From Earliella scabrosa (taxonomy: Eukaryota; Basidiomycota; Agaricomycetes; Polyporales; Polyporaceae), in contig JABYQQ010000005.1 of the NCBI GenBank assembly GCA_022605405.1, positions 1,860,001 through 1,924,000 of the forward strand: a stretch of 64,000 bases of DNA. The letters run 5' to 3'. Positions 1 to 10,580 of this stretch are shown here, piece by piece. A program made the translations under genes and the position numbers. Under the pieces are notes generated by a model. The model was not told the DNA's origin. It was given only the letters and a program-made list of their open reading frames with translations, and made no database searches. Position 1 is the first letter of the stretch. The number at the start of each line of letters is the position of its first letter.

Positions 1-1
1 G

Positions 2-280
2 AACCTGGTGATACAGATGTTCCAGCAAGAGAACGTGAGTTTGCCAAGTGTAGTGTCCGCAACTATGGAAACTGAAAGCGCGCTTTGGGAACTACAGGCA
101 GACCCCAAGACGGGGAAGGCGATCCCGGCGAAGGTCGACACGCTGTGGCAGGTTGAGGTTAAGACGGCGGCCCCGGTGTGGAATACGCAGGCGACGCCGC
201 TCAGCCAGTCGTTGAATGCGGTCCTCGATGTCCAGCTGCTCATGAAGGGGCTGCTTGATCTGCGAAGACAGGATTTCTAA
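2..280 (+). CDS. 3' end of an unidentified gene (partial)
   Basis: Two exons can be read at the left edge: about 11 codons to position 34, then an intron 35-97 (GTGAGT...CTACAG), then 98-280 ending in TAA. The intron is phase 0 and the frame is open on both sides. The visible C-terminus contains KVDTLWQVEVKTAAPVWN and ends in a predicted helix around LSQSLNAVLDVQLLMKGLLD. I do not recognise the family. The gene starts outside the window and converges on the monooxygenase gene. Confidence 0.45.
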   Translation, partial: NLVIQMFQQENVSLPSVVSATMETESALWELQADPKTGKAIPAKVDTLWQVEVKTAAPVWNTQATPLSQSLNAVLDVQLLMKGLLDLRRQDF

Positions 281-666
281 GTCTCCGAGGCAGAGCGAGC
301 TGTATGTTACCGCTACGGTGCTCCATCTCACACGTTGAATGAGCATATGTCGCATACTAGTAGGGCCTTTGCAACCACCTATTGCACGGTCCTCACCGTC
401 ATCCGTCGACGAAGAGCATCCGAAGTTACTGCCCTTCTGCCGTGACGCAGGCTGTCGCTGACTATAGTGCTGTCTCAACATCATGAACCTTAACTCCTAT
501 TTGCATCGGTTCACGGGCCCAAACGGACTTGATAGGGTGGCGCATATAGTAGCACGAAGCTGCCCATATGATAATTGCATACTTCCAGACGGACACGCTC
601 TCACTGCAATGAACATCCGGTTGCTCGTTATCGTACATCGTCCCTACCACGACGGCCAAACAACTG
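281..666. other. Convergent intergenic spacer
   Basis: About 390 bp between two converging 3' ends. Open frames here are short and show no conserved motif. It probably carries the two 3' UTRs. Confidence 0.5.
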
Positions 667-2880
667 TTAAGAACCAGGCACGGCATCACCGTTGGTCACA
701 CCGATTCGACGACCGCTGTGCTCCAATAGTCCCAACTGTATCGCTTTGATTTGAAGAGCCTGGGGTACAGATCGTGCCGTGAGCGTCGCTCCATCCATAG
801 GACCCACGGCTTCGTACGTACCAGAGGTTTAGACATGTATCGAGCATGGCCGAAGTCACCAGTAGCAAACCATAGCTGGAGGGATCATGAGCGGTGTGTC
901 GATGAAACAAGTGGATCAACGTACTCCTGGATGTCCACAAGGGCGGTAGCTGCCTTTGATTTCGCCTTCCTCGTCCAGCCCAAATACTTCTTCCGTTTGG
1001 CTGATGACATCCTCGCCGAATACTTCTTTGTTCGCCTCTCGTATGCGTGTATATCCAGTGCTGAGGATAGGAGTCTCATGAGTGTCATATATATATACGT
1101 CTAGGTGGGCCATATAGCTTACGCAAAAATAACGACGTCCGCAGGAATCTCCGAGCCATCGTTCAGAACGAGGCTGTCTTCAGTGAATCGTTCCGGGACC
1201 CCATGGCGCGGGACGATCTTCCCTCCTTCAGCCATGTCCGCCGTGATTCCTTTGTCCGTCCCTGGAGGCGGGTTAGAGCAGGTCAATGAACGAGCAGTAT
1301 TAGTCACACGCACAATACCCTAAGAACAAAGTGGTCCCAGTCAGAGATAGATCAATCCGGGCTAGTAAGGTGGACCCACCCCCCGCTCTCTCCAGATACA
1401 GAGTGTAGAGACCTTGACCTTCCGGGCCGAGGTCAACGTTGAAGCCTGCCTTGCGGAACTTCTGGTGTATCTCGCTATTGATCTCAAACCCCTGCGGGCT
1501 GGCTGCAATGGCTAGACGCCTGAGCACCATGTTTGGGAGGCCGAGGCTCTTCAGGTCCGTCAATTCCTGAGGGGCAGCATCCGGGAAGGCTTCGTGTAGG
1601 ACCTGACGCTGATACTCTCGCCAGACGACGCAGGTCGTGGAGCGCTGCACCACGGTGACTGACTTCGCGTTGTGCAACACGAGGTCCTGGCAGACGTCAA
1701 TGGAACTATTTCCAGCCCCGATGATAGCCACACGTTTGCCGGTGTAGGCCGCGCCTCCAGGGAAATCGCCCGAATGGAGCAGCTCGCCGCGGAAGCGGTC
1801 TATACTTGGGATATCGGGCGTGAAAGGCCTACCCGCTGTTCCGGTGGCTAGGATGATGTGCGCGGGATGAAGGTCGACCTCGACGCCGTCGCGGATGACC
1901 GTGACGTTCCACCTGCGCAGCTTTGAATCATAGGTGGGAGATTGCTTGAATTGGGTCTTCATCCAGACAGTCAGGTCCTGGACTGACGCATAGTACTCGA
2001 GCCAGTCTGCCAGCTTGCATGCGGGCGCGAAATCCGGCCAGTTTGACGGGAACGGCTGGTAGAGTACTGTGAAAGGCAGTTCGATCAACTGAATAAGGAT
2101 AACAATGGCACCATACTGACGGGTGGTGTGTCGGCGAGTGGTATGGAGCACTAGCGTCGAGTACCGCTTCCTCCACGAATCGCCGATACGAGAATTACGT
2201 TCGATCACTAGAGAAGTGATGTTCATCTGTTTGAATCGAGCCGCCACCTGGAGGCCGGTCTGGCCAGCCCCAACTTCGGCGAAGATATGTAAGCAAGACG
2301 GCGATGGACGGTTAACCTAAACCTTACCAATTAGAGCATAAGGGTTCGTTTCTACCTCCGCTGTCCATTTCGCGAAGGCGTCGTGCAACTGTTCGATAGG
2401 AATAGGCCGCGCGCCTTCTGCACGTCCGGCAAGGTCGTCCCGAAACCGTAAGGTACCGAGCTCCTCATGGCCGACCAAATCCGCAAGCTCGGCCAGAAGG
2501 GTGTACGCTTTGAAGACGCCATCGGCGTCGCGCAGAAGTCGGGCGAAGCCCCGCCCGTGGCCGTGGCGGCACTCGAAGGTGAACGCGAGCTCGACTCCAG
2601 TCGCCTGCAGCTGGGGCCAGGTGAAGACCTGTGGAGCGAAGTCCGCCGCATCGTTCAAGATAACGTCGGTGATGCATGCGTTGGCCAGGGTGTCGACCAG
2701 GTAAGATGCGATCTTGTCGTGGCCCTCCAACGACCGCAGGTCCCAGGTGAAGACGAGAACGTCACGAAGCCAGCCGTCAGGTAACAACGACTTGGTGACC
2801 GCGTTGATATCGCCTGCGGATAGAGCAGATGCGAAGGGAGAAAGCCATTCCGATGCAAGGGCGCGAGCGTCGAGAGGCAT
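667..2880 (-). CDS. Flavin-containing monooxygenase with N-terminal SnoaL/NTF2-like region
   Basis: Seven exons on the minus strand splice to 604 residues: 2328-2880, 2121-2273, 1380-2066, 1261..1123, 1060..925, 875..822 and 759..667. All six junctions keep frame. The first ~180 residues (WLRDVLVFTWDLRSL) look like the SnoaL/NTF2-like region that precedes many fungal FMO-type enzymes. The FAD-binding GxGxxG motif (IVGAGQTGL) is created across the first intron, and a second nucleotide-binding motif is VAIIGAGNSSIDV. ATGY and the C-terminal WFATGDFGHARYMSKPLALQIKA match the YUCCA-like/flavoprotein monooxygenase group. The enzyme presumably uses NADPH and O2; its substrate is unknown. I chose the ATG at 2878-2880 because the 17 upstream in-frame codons do not resemble the family. 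Biosynthetic clustering is not evident. Confidence 0.88.
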
Positions 2881-3486
2881 GGTGGTATTGCGTCGTATCT
2901 GGTCGCATCGCGCCCTATTTATGTTACGCACAGTTGTCGCTGAATCTGTACGCGGCCCTCCGCAACGGAGTGTGGATTAGGGTTTGAATGGAAGGAAAGC
3001 ATCGACTTGTCAGTGGGTTCGCTTGCCGGACGGAGACGGGCGCGATCTACACACCTCTGCTCACACAGACCCTTCTACTCGGTTGGGTCGTTACCTAACG
3101 ATGATTGTGCCAGACCATTGTTGGTACTACGATTGCAGGTTTTGGAAAGCGTACCTGATTGGAATCTGCTTCACGAGGAAGGTCTGAAGGGAAGAACCTT
3201 GACTTTGGCGGAAAGCCCGGAAACCAGTTTCAAGTAATCAGCGAGTCCTACTACCGTTGCCTACCGTGCACGATGCAACAGAAGACCGCAGCTATCACGG
3301 CGAAGGACCATCCGTGACCCACACTCCGGCGGAGGTCGTAATGTTGGATACATAAGCCAGCTGTGAGAGCCACTATACATCGCATGCAGTGGTGCCGGCT
3401 AACCAGATTGCAGTTAGTTTACCAAGAATGGGACAATCCAAAGGGAAGACGTACTCCGTATTCATGGAATAGAAGCCTCTGTGTCA
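2881..3486. promoter_or_regulatory. Upstream region of the monooxygenase and 3' side of BCD1
   Basis: About 600 bp without a supportable coding exon. It should contain the monooxygenase promoter and the BCD1 3' UTR. I see no obvious TATA box close to the ATG. Confidence 0.4.
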
Positions 3487-5008
3487 TTACGTCCCTCCAT
3501 CGTCTTCGTCGCCAGACTCTCCCCAATCAACCTGCTCGTCTTCCCCAGCCAAGACGCCGTCCTTACCCAGGTCCCTCAACGCACCAGCCTCGCGCAGCTT
3601 CTGAAGCATCACGGCGAGCTCCTCCGGTCGCTCCTCGTACTCTTCGTCCGTCTCGCCGTCCGCGTCTTCTTCACCCCACGCATCCTCGTCGAACGCATCG
3701 CCCAAATCGCCTGCACCCACATCACCATCACTTTCCCCATCGCTCTCTGCGTATCCTCCAAGAAGGTTCATAACGTTTCGCTCCTCCTTCGCGCCTTGTT
3801 CGCCTTCCTCGTCGCTGCCGTATCCGCCGATCAGGCCGCTGATAGCCTTCTTGGCCTGCTTCGGGTTCAGCTTCCGCCTCTTTGGTCTGTGTTCGTCGTC
3901 GTTTCGGACGACGGCGCCTCGGTCGTCGACGATGGTGCCCTGGAATGCGTCTTCTTCCCACACCTCGATGGTCGGGAACTCCACAAAATGTTTGTGTTTC
4001 AGAACCGCGCCAAGCGGTTGATTGCAGTCGAGCTTGTAGTATCCCGTGCGGATCAAACGTCCCGGCTGGGGAACGTACGGGTTGCTGTTCAGTGCAGACA
4101 GGGGGTCGAGTGGGGTGCTCATGAGGCATAGTGGAGGTGTGAACGAATCAGGGACGTCTTTGTCTGGGACAACCAGGGCTTGGACCCATGGAGGGACCGT
4201 TTTGTCCTTCTTGCTTTTACTCCGCTCCAACACATGCGCCTGAGCAGCACTCAGTAGAGGCGTCTCAAGCGCTATCCGGTGCGCAAGAAGCGTGAAAGGG
4301 GGATCCGGGGGTTGCGATAGTGCCAGCAAGTTCCGCGGGGGGTGAAACTTGAACTCGACCGTCAGGAGCGCGGTCTTATTCCTAAGGGACACAAACAGGA
4401 ATAAGAAATATATTACGGCTTCGTACACACGCGTCCAGGAAAGAGTATGGAACGGAAGCGTACTTGAAGTCCCATGTCGACTGGTTGAGCGTCCGTCTCT
4501 CCATCCCATTCGGGAGGAACTCGACCTCGATGTCCCGGAAGTCGAGCTGCATCTTGAGCACGTCCCGCTTGGAAGTTGTCTTTCCTTGCGGCCCTGCACC
4601 TCTTCCTCCCCGACCTCGCCCACGCCCCCTCCCATCCCCTCTTCCCCGCCCTGTGGCAGAGTGCCCATTGGTCGCATTGTATCCGCCCTGCACAATCTCC
4701 CTTCCTAACTCGCCGACTTTCCGCCCAACTTCTTCGAGGAATGTGTAATCGCTCATGAGGGCCATGTATCCATACTGGTTCATCGGCACGTATGCAGCCT
4801 TGTTGCGAATGCCAGAGCAGCCCGCTCCAAGCGTCTTGTGTTGCGAGGAGCAGGGAAGTGAGCAAGTGCGAAGGTTGCATCGAGGACATGTGTAGATCGC
4901 CGTCTTGCTCTGGCAAATGACACAGATCGGCGACTGTCGCTGCATCGCGGCCGTAGAAGTCTCTGCGTGTGGTACATCGGAGAGGCTGCTAGGTTTTGCG
5001 TCGTCCAT
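3487..5008 (-). CDS. BCD1: Box C/D snoRNA assembly protein BCD1-like (zinc finger HIT)
   Basis: Two exons (4464-5008 and 3487-4381) give 479 residues. The N-terminal zf-HIT finger contains CVICQSKTAIYTCPRC followed by paired Cys/His residues (CSLPCSSQHK), the module that defines BCD1/ZNHIT6, ZNHIT3 and related proteins. A GRGRGDGRGRGRGRGG tract follows, then a conserved core around LDFRDIEVEFLPNGMERR. The C-terminus is strongly acidic (GSDEEGEQ and later repeats). BCD1 acts in the nucleus with R2TP/Hsp90 to stabilise box C/D snoRNPs. The length is usual for fungi. The intron 4382-4463 has a GTACGC donor and TTAG acceptor and restores a Lys codon. Downstream on the same strand as DRE2, with its own promoter. 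Confidence 0.85.
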
Positions 5009-5314
5009 GAGCTGCAAAGGGGTGAGCACTGGGCAAGGTGCAAGGATGACGGTTGAGCGTCTGCGCGGCCACGAAAAGTTCCCGCGACCCGCGACGCGTT
5101 CACGGACGCGCCTGAAACGCGTCTTCGCCGCGTGCGCGTCACGAGGGAGGTGGCAGAACATGCTCTGGCATTACATTCTGGCACGAAGGCCGACATTGTA
5201 GAGTAAATCGGATGAGGCTCTTGCATGGATACATCGGATGCTATACATCTACACAACCTATACCACAAACCGACTGTGGCGGACAAAGTCAATGGAAGAC
5301 CAGGCATCATAGAA
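5009..5314. promoter_or_regulatory. BCD1 upstream region / DRE2 3' region
   Basis: About 306 bp between two minus-strand genes. No gene seen. Expected to hold the BCD1 promoter. Confidence 0.35.
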
Positions 5315-6400
5315 TTAGATGTCATCCATGCCCAGGTCAATCTCTACCTTCTCGCCCGGCTTGAAGGCAGGCAGACCTGCATACAAGCATGTGAGATATC
5401 ACCGACTAGAAGCAAGGACGGAAGCTACACGCACCTCTATACGGGCAGCTCGAGCACCTGAACGCATCCCCGAGGTAGCAGTTCCCACAGCTGCTCGTCG
5501 CCTTCGGGGCAGCAGCCGCGGCCCCCAGGAGCCTGTCCTTCTCACTCTGCGAAACCTCCACCGTCTGACCATCCTGCGCACCATCGAGCAACACAACCTT
5601 GCTCCGCGCCAGTTCCTCCGCCTCCAGCTCCGCAAGACCGCACGTGCAGTTCTTGCATGCCTTCTTTCGCCGGGGCGCACCACGGACCGCAGGCTCACAT
5701 GCCGCCGGACGCTCGCGGTCTGCGGCGGTCAGGAGACTCTCGGCATCAATGGAAGGGGTGGAAGGCGCGCTGAGTGTCCACAGGGCCTTCTTCGACGCCT
5801 TGCGCTCGGGATCAACCTTCCGGCGGAGCGGGAGGGCTGCGACGGGGGCAGAGGTGATTTGGAGCGAAATGGAAGTGCCTGTGGAGTGTGCGGGCTTTTG
5901 TGCGACAAGGGACCCCTCTTTCGTCGCAGTGAGGACGGTGAATCCGGCCAATGTCAGGTCCGAAGGGAGTGTGGGGAGTGCGGAGGCGAGGTTCTGAAGA
6001 TGGAGGGTGCCCAACGGTTCGAGACCGGCAAGGAGCTGCTTGAGCAACTCAGGGATCCTCGGAGCAAGAGCTTCGTACTCCGACGGAGAGAGGGTGACAT
6101 GGACGGAAGAAAAGGTAGAGGCGGGGAGCGTGGTGGCTAAGCCTGGTTGAGACTATGGCCCGAGCCTCGGATAACAGTGATGTGCGCACCTCCATCCAAC
6201 AATCTATCAACCATATGTCTCTCGACCTGACGTGACTCCTCGAGAGATGTGATCAAAGACTGATACTTGCCATCCTGCGCAGTTGCGGGGGATCCGATGG
6301 CAAGTGCAGTGCCCTTTGCGGGGACGGCTGCAACGAGTGCAGGCTTCTCCTGAGTCCGCAGGTCGCTCGAGGCCGGGGAGATGTATACCGCGGGAGCCAT
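5315..6400 (-). CDS. DRE2: Anamorsin/DRE2, cytosolic Fe-S cluster assembly factor
   Basis: Three exons (6190-6400, 5435-6136, 5315-5376) give 324 residues. The C-terminal CIAPIN1 domain has both cysteine motifs: CKNCTCG (motif A, Fe2S2 ligands) and CGNCYLGDAFRC-SSCPY (motif B). The end GLPAFKPGEKVEID is the family signature, followed by LGMDDI and stop. The N-terminal half is the methyltransferase-like domain (MVDRLLDGATTLPAS), recovered only after removing a 53-bp intron (6137-6189). DRE2 works with the diflavin reductase TAH18 to supply electrons for cytosolic Fe-S assembly. The last intron (5377-5434) splits the residues right after the final cysteine motif. All junctions keep frame. Confidence 0.95.
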
Positions 6401-6775
6401 TGGTGTTGAATGGGAGCCAGACAGAAAGCGGGGGATCGGATGTGCAGAACGATGGGCAGATGAGGCTATTTGAACGGAAGACCGAGGATGCTTAGATGAG
6501 AGACTTTTCTTGGAGGGTGTCTTAGAAATCTCCTTAGACGCTCGATTTCACGCTCAGGCCATTTTGATCTCATCGGGCCAACGATTGGAGTCATCGAGTC
6601 ATCCCTCTCGCCGGGCCGACTTTCCCCGTCGTTGGGGTCCACTCACAGCGTCCTCATTTCCGCACGACGTCCAGACCGTCAGAATTCGTATTTGTCGACC
6701 CCAAACAAGCATTACACAACGTGTAGCGTTGTCTAGACCGATATATCCGATGGTAACACCAGGGCGGAGACACGC
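6401..6775. promoter_or_regulatory. DRE2 upstream spacer
   Basis: About 375 bp between the CYC2-like gene 3' end and the DRE2 start, both on the minus strand. No coding exon seen. Confidence 0.35.
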
Positions 6776-7974
6776 TTACAGCTTCCAGACCGAGTCTCCG
6801 CTGTACCCCAACTCTCCAAGCGCCCCACCGACCTCCCCCTGTGAGAAATTGCGTCCAAACGGTCCTGCAATAGCCGCAACCATCCTACGATGGGGATGAG
6901 AAGTCGTGCGATGAGTGCGCGTGTCTGGCAGCTTGAAACGTGGACGACGTACGGGTCCGGACCACACACGAGGAACATAACCTTTTTATCGCCCCCACCT
7001 TCCTGCGACCGTACCTTCCCCGACGAGCCAAAAAGACCCCGCCACCAACTTCTCTGCTCCGTGCCCGTCGCACGCTTGATTGCTTCCTTGCCAATCCGAC
7101 CCACGGTGAGGGCAGTGGAAGGCACAACCGGATGCCTGGGACCGTCGGACGAGTCCACGAATAGGGATAGTCTGAGCCGGTCAGGGTGCACCTGGGAGTA
7201 GGCCAATAGAGGCTCGAGCAACTCAGCCGGCGGAAGCTCAGCCGGCTGACGCGACGAATGCAGCAATTTGAACTTCGTCCTCACGTTGGGCGATGGTTGG
7301 CTCAAGAGCTCCCTATGTAGGAGCTGGCAGAAAGGCGTAATCCCTGTTCCCCCTGATATCTGACCGTTTTTCAGAAAGGTGGCAGGGTACTGGACTGTAT
7401 CACGTACCATCACGACCTCATCCCATTCATCCGCTCTCCATGGCCACGTCTTGAGGGGCCCTCGGATATCTATTTGGTCTCCGGGCTTCTTGGAGTGTAG
7501 CCAGCGACCGACTTCTCCTTTCTCGTACCTCTTGATCCAGAACTTCATTCGGCCTTCGCTGTCCATGCCCTCCAAGGGAGTGAACGGGCGTTCCACTTGG
7601 ATATCGTCATCCTTGATGTATATTGACCAAATGGGCTGGAATGCGGCTTCCTCGAGGGATGGAATAGACTGTCTTGGCACGGTGAGGGTCATAAGACGCG
7701 TATTTGGATCTGGGCAGGGCTCTGAGGAGGCCACTGTGACAGGCGTAAAATGGGTGGGGGAGAGGAGCGCATTGGCTTTTGTAGGAGCTGCTCTAGAATG
7801 ATCCGGCCAGAGAAAGTAGGACGCTACGAGGGCACTCCCTCCCAGCCCAATGAGTAGAGCGGAAGAGCCCGCATTTGAGGATGCACGAGTTTGAGTCGAG
7901 TAGAAGCGTCCCGAGGGGGCATGTCTGGGAATGCGAGGGACCGCCGGATGAGCGCGGGAGGCGAGACGCAACAT
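6776..7974 (-). CDS. Mitochondrial FAD/NAD(P)H oxidoreductase (CYC2/cytochrome b5 reductase-like)
   Basis: Three exons (7408-7974, 6953-7359, 6776-6884) give 360 residues. The N-terminus MLRLASRAHPAVPRIPRHAP is basic and hydroxylated, as expected for a mitochondrial presequence, and is followed by one hydrophobic segment (SSALLIGLGGSALVASYFLW). The FAD-binding motif is RPFTPL, the pyridine-nucleotide motif is SGGTGITPF (formed across intron 1) and CGPDPM is formed across intron 2. It ends GALGELGYSGDSVWKL. An inserted basic and glycine-rich segment (RSWWRGLFGSSGK) before CGPDPM favours the CYC2-like branch over MCR1. CYC2 supports cytochrome c haem attachment. An upstream in-frame ATG at 8019 is less likely because the presequence starts cleanly at 7974. 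Confidence 0.8.
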
Positions 7975-8188
7975 CGTATGACGTGGGCGTTGAGTTCCCA
8001 AAAGGGAAGGACACTTCAATGGGGCGCTACGTCATCGTCCCGGGGTAGGCGCCCGTCTGGGGGCGAGGTTGATATCACGCGCGGCGGCCGTGGTTGCTCT
8101 TCGTACACTACTACCACCTCCCTAATCGCAAGTCTGCTGCGCAGACGAGCCGCTAACCCCACATTCTACCATTTTCAGCGCGTTCAAC
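7975..8188. promoter_or_regulatory. Divergent promoter: CYC2-like gene / zinc-finger gene
   Basis: The two ATGs are 214 bp apart on opposite strands, so both core promoters must lie here. The + side has a pyrimidine-rich leader (ACTACTACCACCTCC) before the zinc-finger ATG. Confidence 0.5.
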
Positions 8189-10297
8189 ATGGCCGACGCG
8201 TCGAAACATCGCTTTGTATCCAACAATGACACTAACCACTCCCATCTCTCTGCGACTGGGCCGGCTCCCATCCGCTCTTTGTTCCTCCCACAATATCTCT
8301 CCTCTCGCCCATCTGCAGGGCCATCTACGCACTATGACTATCTCTCGGAGGGCGACTACCTTCCAAGAAGCCGTCCAGCATTCGCCCCTGCGTATGAATT
8401 CTGTGTACCGCTTCTTCCCAAAGCCGCGGGGATCGCCACGGACTTCCAAGCCAACGCGGCGAGGACTCCAGTAATCGTCGCGCCGACTGCCTCACTCAGT
8501 TGTGAGGATCAGACGCGAGCTTGGGAGAGCAATTACGAAACGCGAAGGGCAACCGCCACGGTCAGCGTCCCGGTCTCGTTCCTCGTTAACACACCGGTTG
8601 TGGTGCCGATCATCCATGACTTCAACTCTGCCCTTCGTCCGGATTCAATCATTCCCAAAAGTCTTTCGGCGACGTCCCCGCTGGAGGATGATGCGCCGAC
8701 GTTGGGAAACCCTACAATGTCGCTCCAGGATCTCTGCCAGGTGCGATCGTCCAGCCTCGACAAACCTGCTATCTCGCCCCCCATTGTTGCATGCAACAGT
8801 AACTCTTCCTCTGCGCCATATCCTCTCCCGCTTGACGACAGTGCGTACTCTGAGTGCCCTTCTGTGGACTTCTCGGCGCCCGTCTTGAGCCCGCCGTCTT
8901 CCGTACCATCCTTGTCGTACAGCAGCTTCTCCGGCTCCGAAGACAAGCTCTCTTCACCGATTTCGTCACCGCGGTTGTCCGTCAGCGACCTCTTACGACT
9001 TTCGCTGACCCCTCCTCTCTTCCCTGTTGAAACCTGTGACGATCTCTACGCGGCTCCTGCACCAGGCATATATGCGGACATCAATATGCGCGAACGTGGT
9101 TGGGACACTCGGACGCCTCCGCTTTGTGTCAACCCCGCCGACGTGATGTCCGACAGTCTCAGACCACCAACTCCTACCTCAGAGTGGTCTTCACCAGAAC
9201 CGGAATCAAGGGAGGCAACTCCGCCTGCTGACTCCCTGCCGGATGTTACTGAGAGTCGGCCTACTCGGGGAGATCTCTCCCCTGAGCCTGACTATACTGC
9301 CGAATTTCCTGACGAAGCCCTTGTCAACCAGGAGTTCCCGGATGAAGCTGTCTCAGCAATCGTTTCCGTCCTCAAGTCGTCTACTGCGAAATACAATGCG
9401 CCTAACCAGCACGCCGACGCCGCCTTCCCTCCAGGCTCCTTCACGCTCGATCCTTGCAAGGTTGTATCGCCGCAACCCATGTATGCTCAGTCAGGTCGCG
9501 TCTATCCTGGCAACGATCTCGGAATACTCCATCCTCCGCTTGGCACTGCCGCTGCTCCCGGTCCTGGCGCGCCTGTACCTACCTCCGGTCTGAACAAGAG
9601 GATGCCTCTTGCGGAGATCCACCTTCCTCAGCCTCAGTACGCCGGTCCGACATACACAACCGAGTATCCTCATGTTGCGTCGGGCTACCCAGCAGTGGAC
9701 ACCTACAGCTTCCCGCCGCCGCCGCCAGTGCCGACCATGGAGCCGGCCAGTCCAGTACTGAACGCACACGCCGGGATCTCGCTCCAGGATCTCAGACGCC
9801 GTGCAGAGGACTTCCGGCAGCGACACAACGGCGCTGAACTGGATAAGGACTTCCTCCAGTGCTTCGCCGGGCGGCTGAGCGCGCGGGGAGAACTGATGAA
9901 CGAGTATAGGTGCTACGTGCTCGGGTGCGAGCAGCGCAACAAGCGGCGGGACCACATCCTGGTGCATGTCGGCTCCCATGTCGAACACAGGCCGTGGGTG
10001 TGTCGACACTGGTACGTGTCACGCTTCTTATTCATGAGAACGAAGGGGAGGCTGACATTGGACAACTCGTGCCGCAGCGGAATGAAGTTCTTGCGCAAGA
10101 ACGAGTGCAAACGCCACGAGTCGAGCCACGAGGGGCGGAAGCCGTACTCGTGTGAGATCTGCGCGCCGGTTCAAGACAGAAGCTTCGTCAGGCAGGACCT
10201 GCTCAAGAGGCACATGCGAGTGACCCACGGCATGCAGAGCACGGGGCGGACGAAGAAGGGTGCTGTCAAGAGAGATGAGGAAGACTACTGGCCTTGA
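8189..10297 (+). CDS. C2H2 zinc-finger transcription factor
   Basis: Two exons (8189-10011 and 10078-10297) give 680 residues. The first ~560 are low-complexity, rich in Ser, Pro and acidic residues, as in fungal regulators. Three finger-like units lie at the C-terminus: an atypical CYVLGCEQRNKRRDHILVH-GSH, a canonical VCRHCGMKFLRKNECKRHES-H, and YSCEIC...FVRQDLLKRHMRVTH. The second cysteine of the canonical finger exists only after the 66-bp intron (GTACGT...GCCGCAG) is removed, which strongly supports the splice. The protein ends with basic residues (RTKKGAVKRDEED). Role: sequence-specific DNA binding in the nucleus; target genes cannot be read from the sequence. Transcribed divergently from the CYC2-like gene. 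Confidence 0.82.
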   Translation: MADASKHRFVSNNDTNHSHLSATGPAPIRSLFLPQYLSSRPSAGPSTHYDYLSEGDYLPRSRPAFAPAYEFCVPLLPKAAGIATDFQANAARTPVIVAPTASLSCEDQTRAWESNYETRRATATVSVPVSFLVNTPVVVPIIHDFNSALRPDSIIPKSLSATSPLEDDAPTLGNPTMSLQDLCQVRSSSLDKPAISPPIVACNSNSSSAPYPLPLDDSAYSECPSVDFSAPVLSPPSSVPSLSYSSFSGSEDKLSSPISSPRLSVSDLLRLSLTPPLFPVETCDDLYAAPAPGIYADINMRERGWDTRTPPLCVNPADVMSDSLRPPTPTSEWSSPEPESREATPPADSLPDVTESRPTRGDLSPEPDYTAEFPDEALVNQEFPDEAVSAIVSVLKSSTAKYNAPNQHADAAFPPGSFTLDPCKVVSPQPMYAQSGRVYPGNDLGILHPPLGTAAAPGPGAPVPTSGLNKRMPLAEIHLPQPQYAGPTYTTEYPHVASGYPAVDTYSFPPPPPVPTMEPASPVLNAHAGISLQDLRRRAEDFRQRHNGAELDKDFLQCFAGRLSARGELMNEYRCYVLGCEQRNKRRDHILVHVGSHVEHRPWVCRHWYVSRFLFMRTKGRLTLDNSCRSGMKFLRKNECKRHESSHEGRKPYSCEICAPVQDRSFVRQDLLKRHMRVTHGMQSTGRTKKGAVKRDEEDYWP

Positions 10298-10580
10298 TGC
10301 ATATCGAAGGTTCCGCTTAGGCTCCCTGTACACGGTGTGGTTGTGATGCGAGAGATGTTGTACAACGTAGACTGTATTCCTCTGACGGTCCCTATATCAC
10401 GCGTACATTTGTGGCCTTGGCTTAGATGACAACGAGAACGATTACGTGGTACACATCAAACGAATTGCGGTGACTCAATGAGAAGAGCTATCGTACACAT
10501 CGTAAAATCTAGCGCGTTCCGTCAGATGATAGCTGTGTTGCGTTGGGGAAAAAGAGCTCACAATTTCACAACCTTGAGGC

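Noticed and set aside
4349..4708. Pro/Leu-rich + strand frame opposite BCD1
   Set aside because: Shadow of the Gly/Arg-rich region of BCD1 in another frame.
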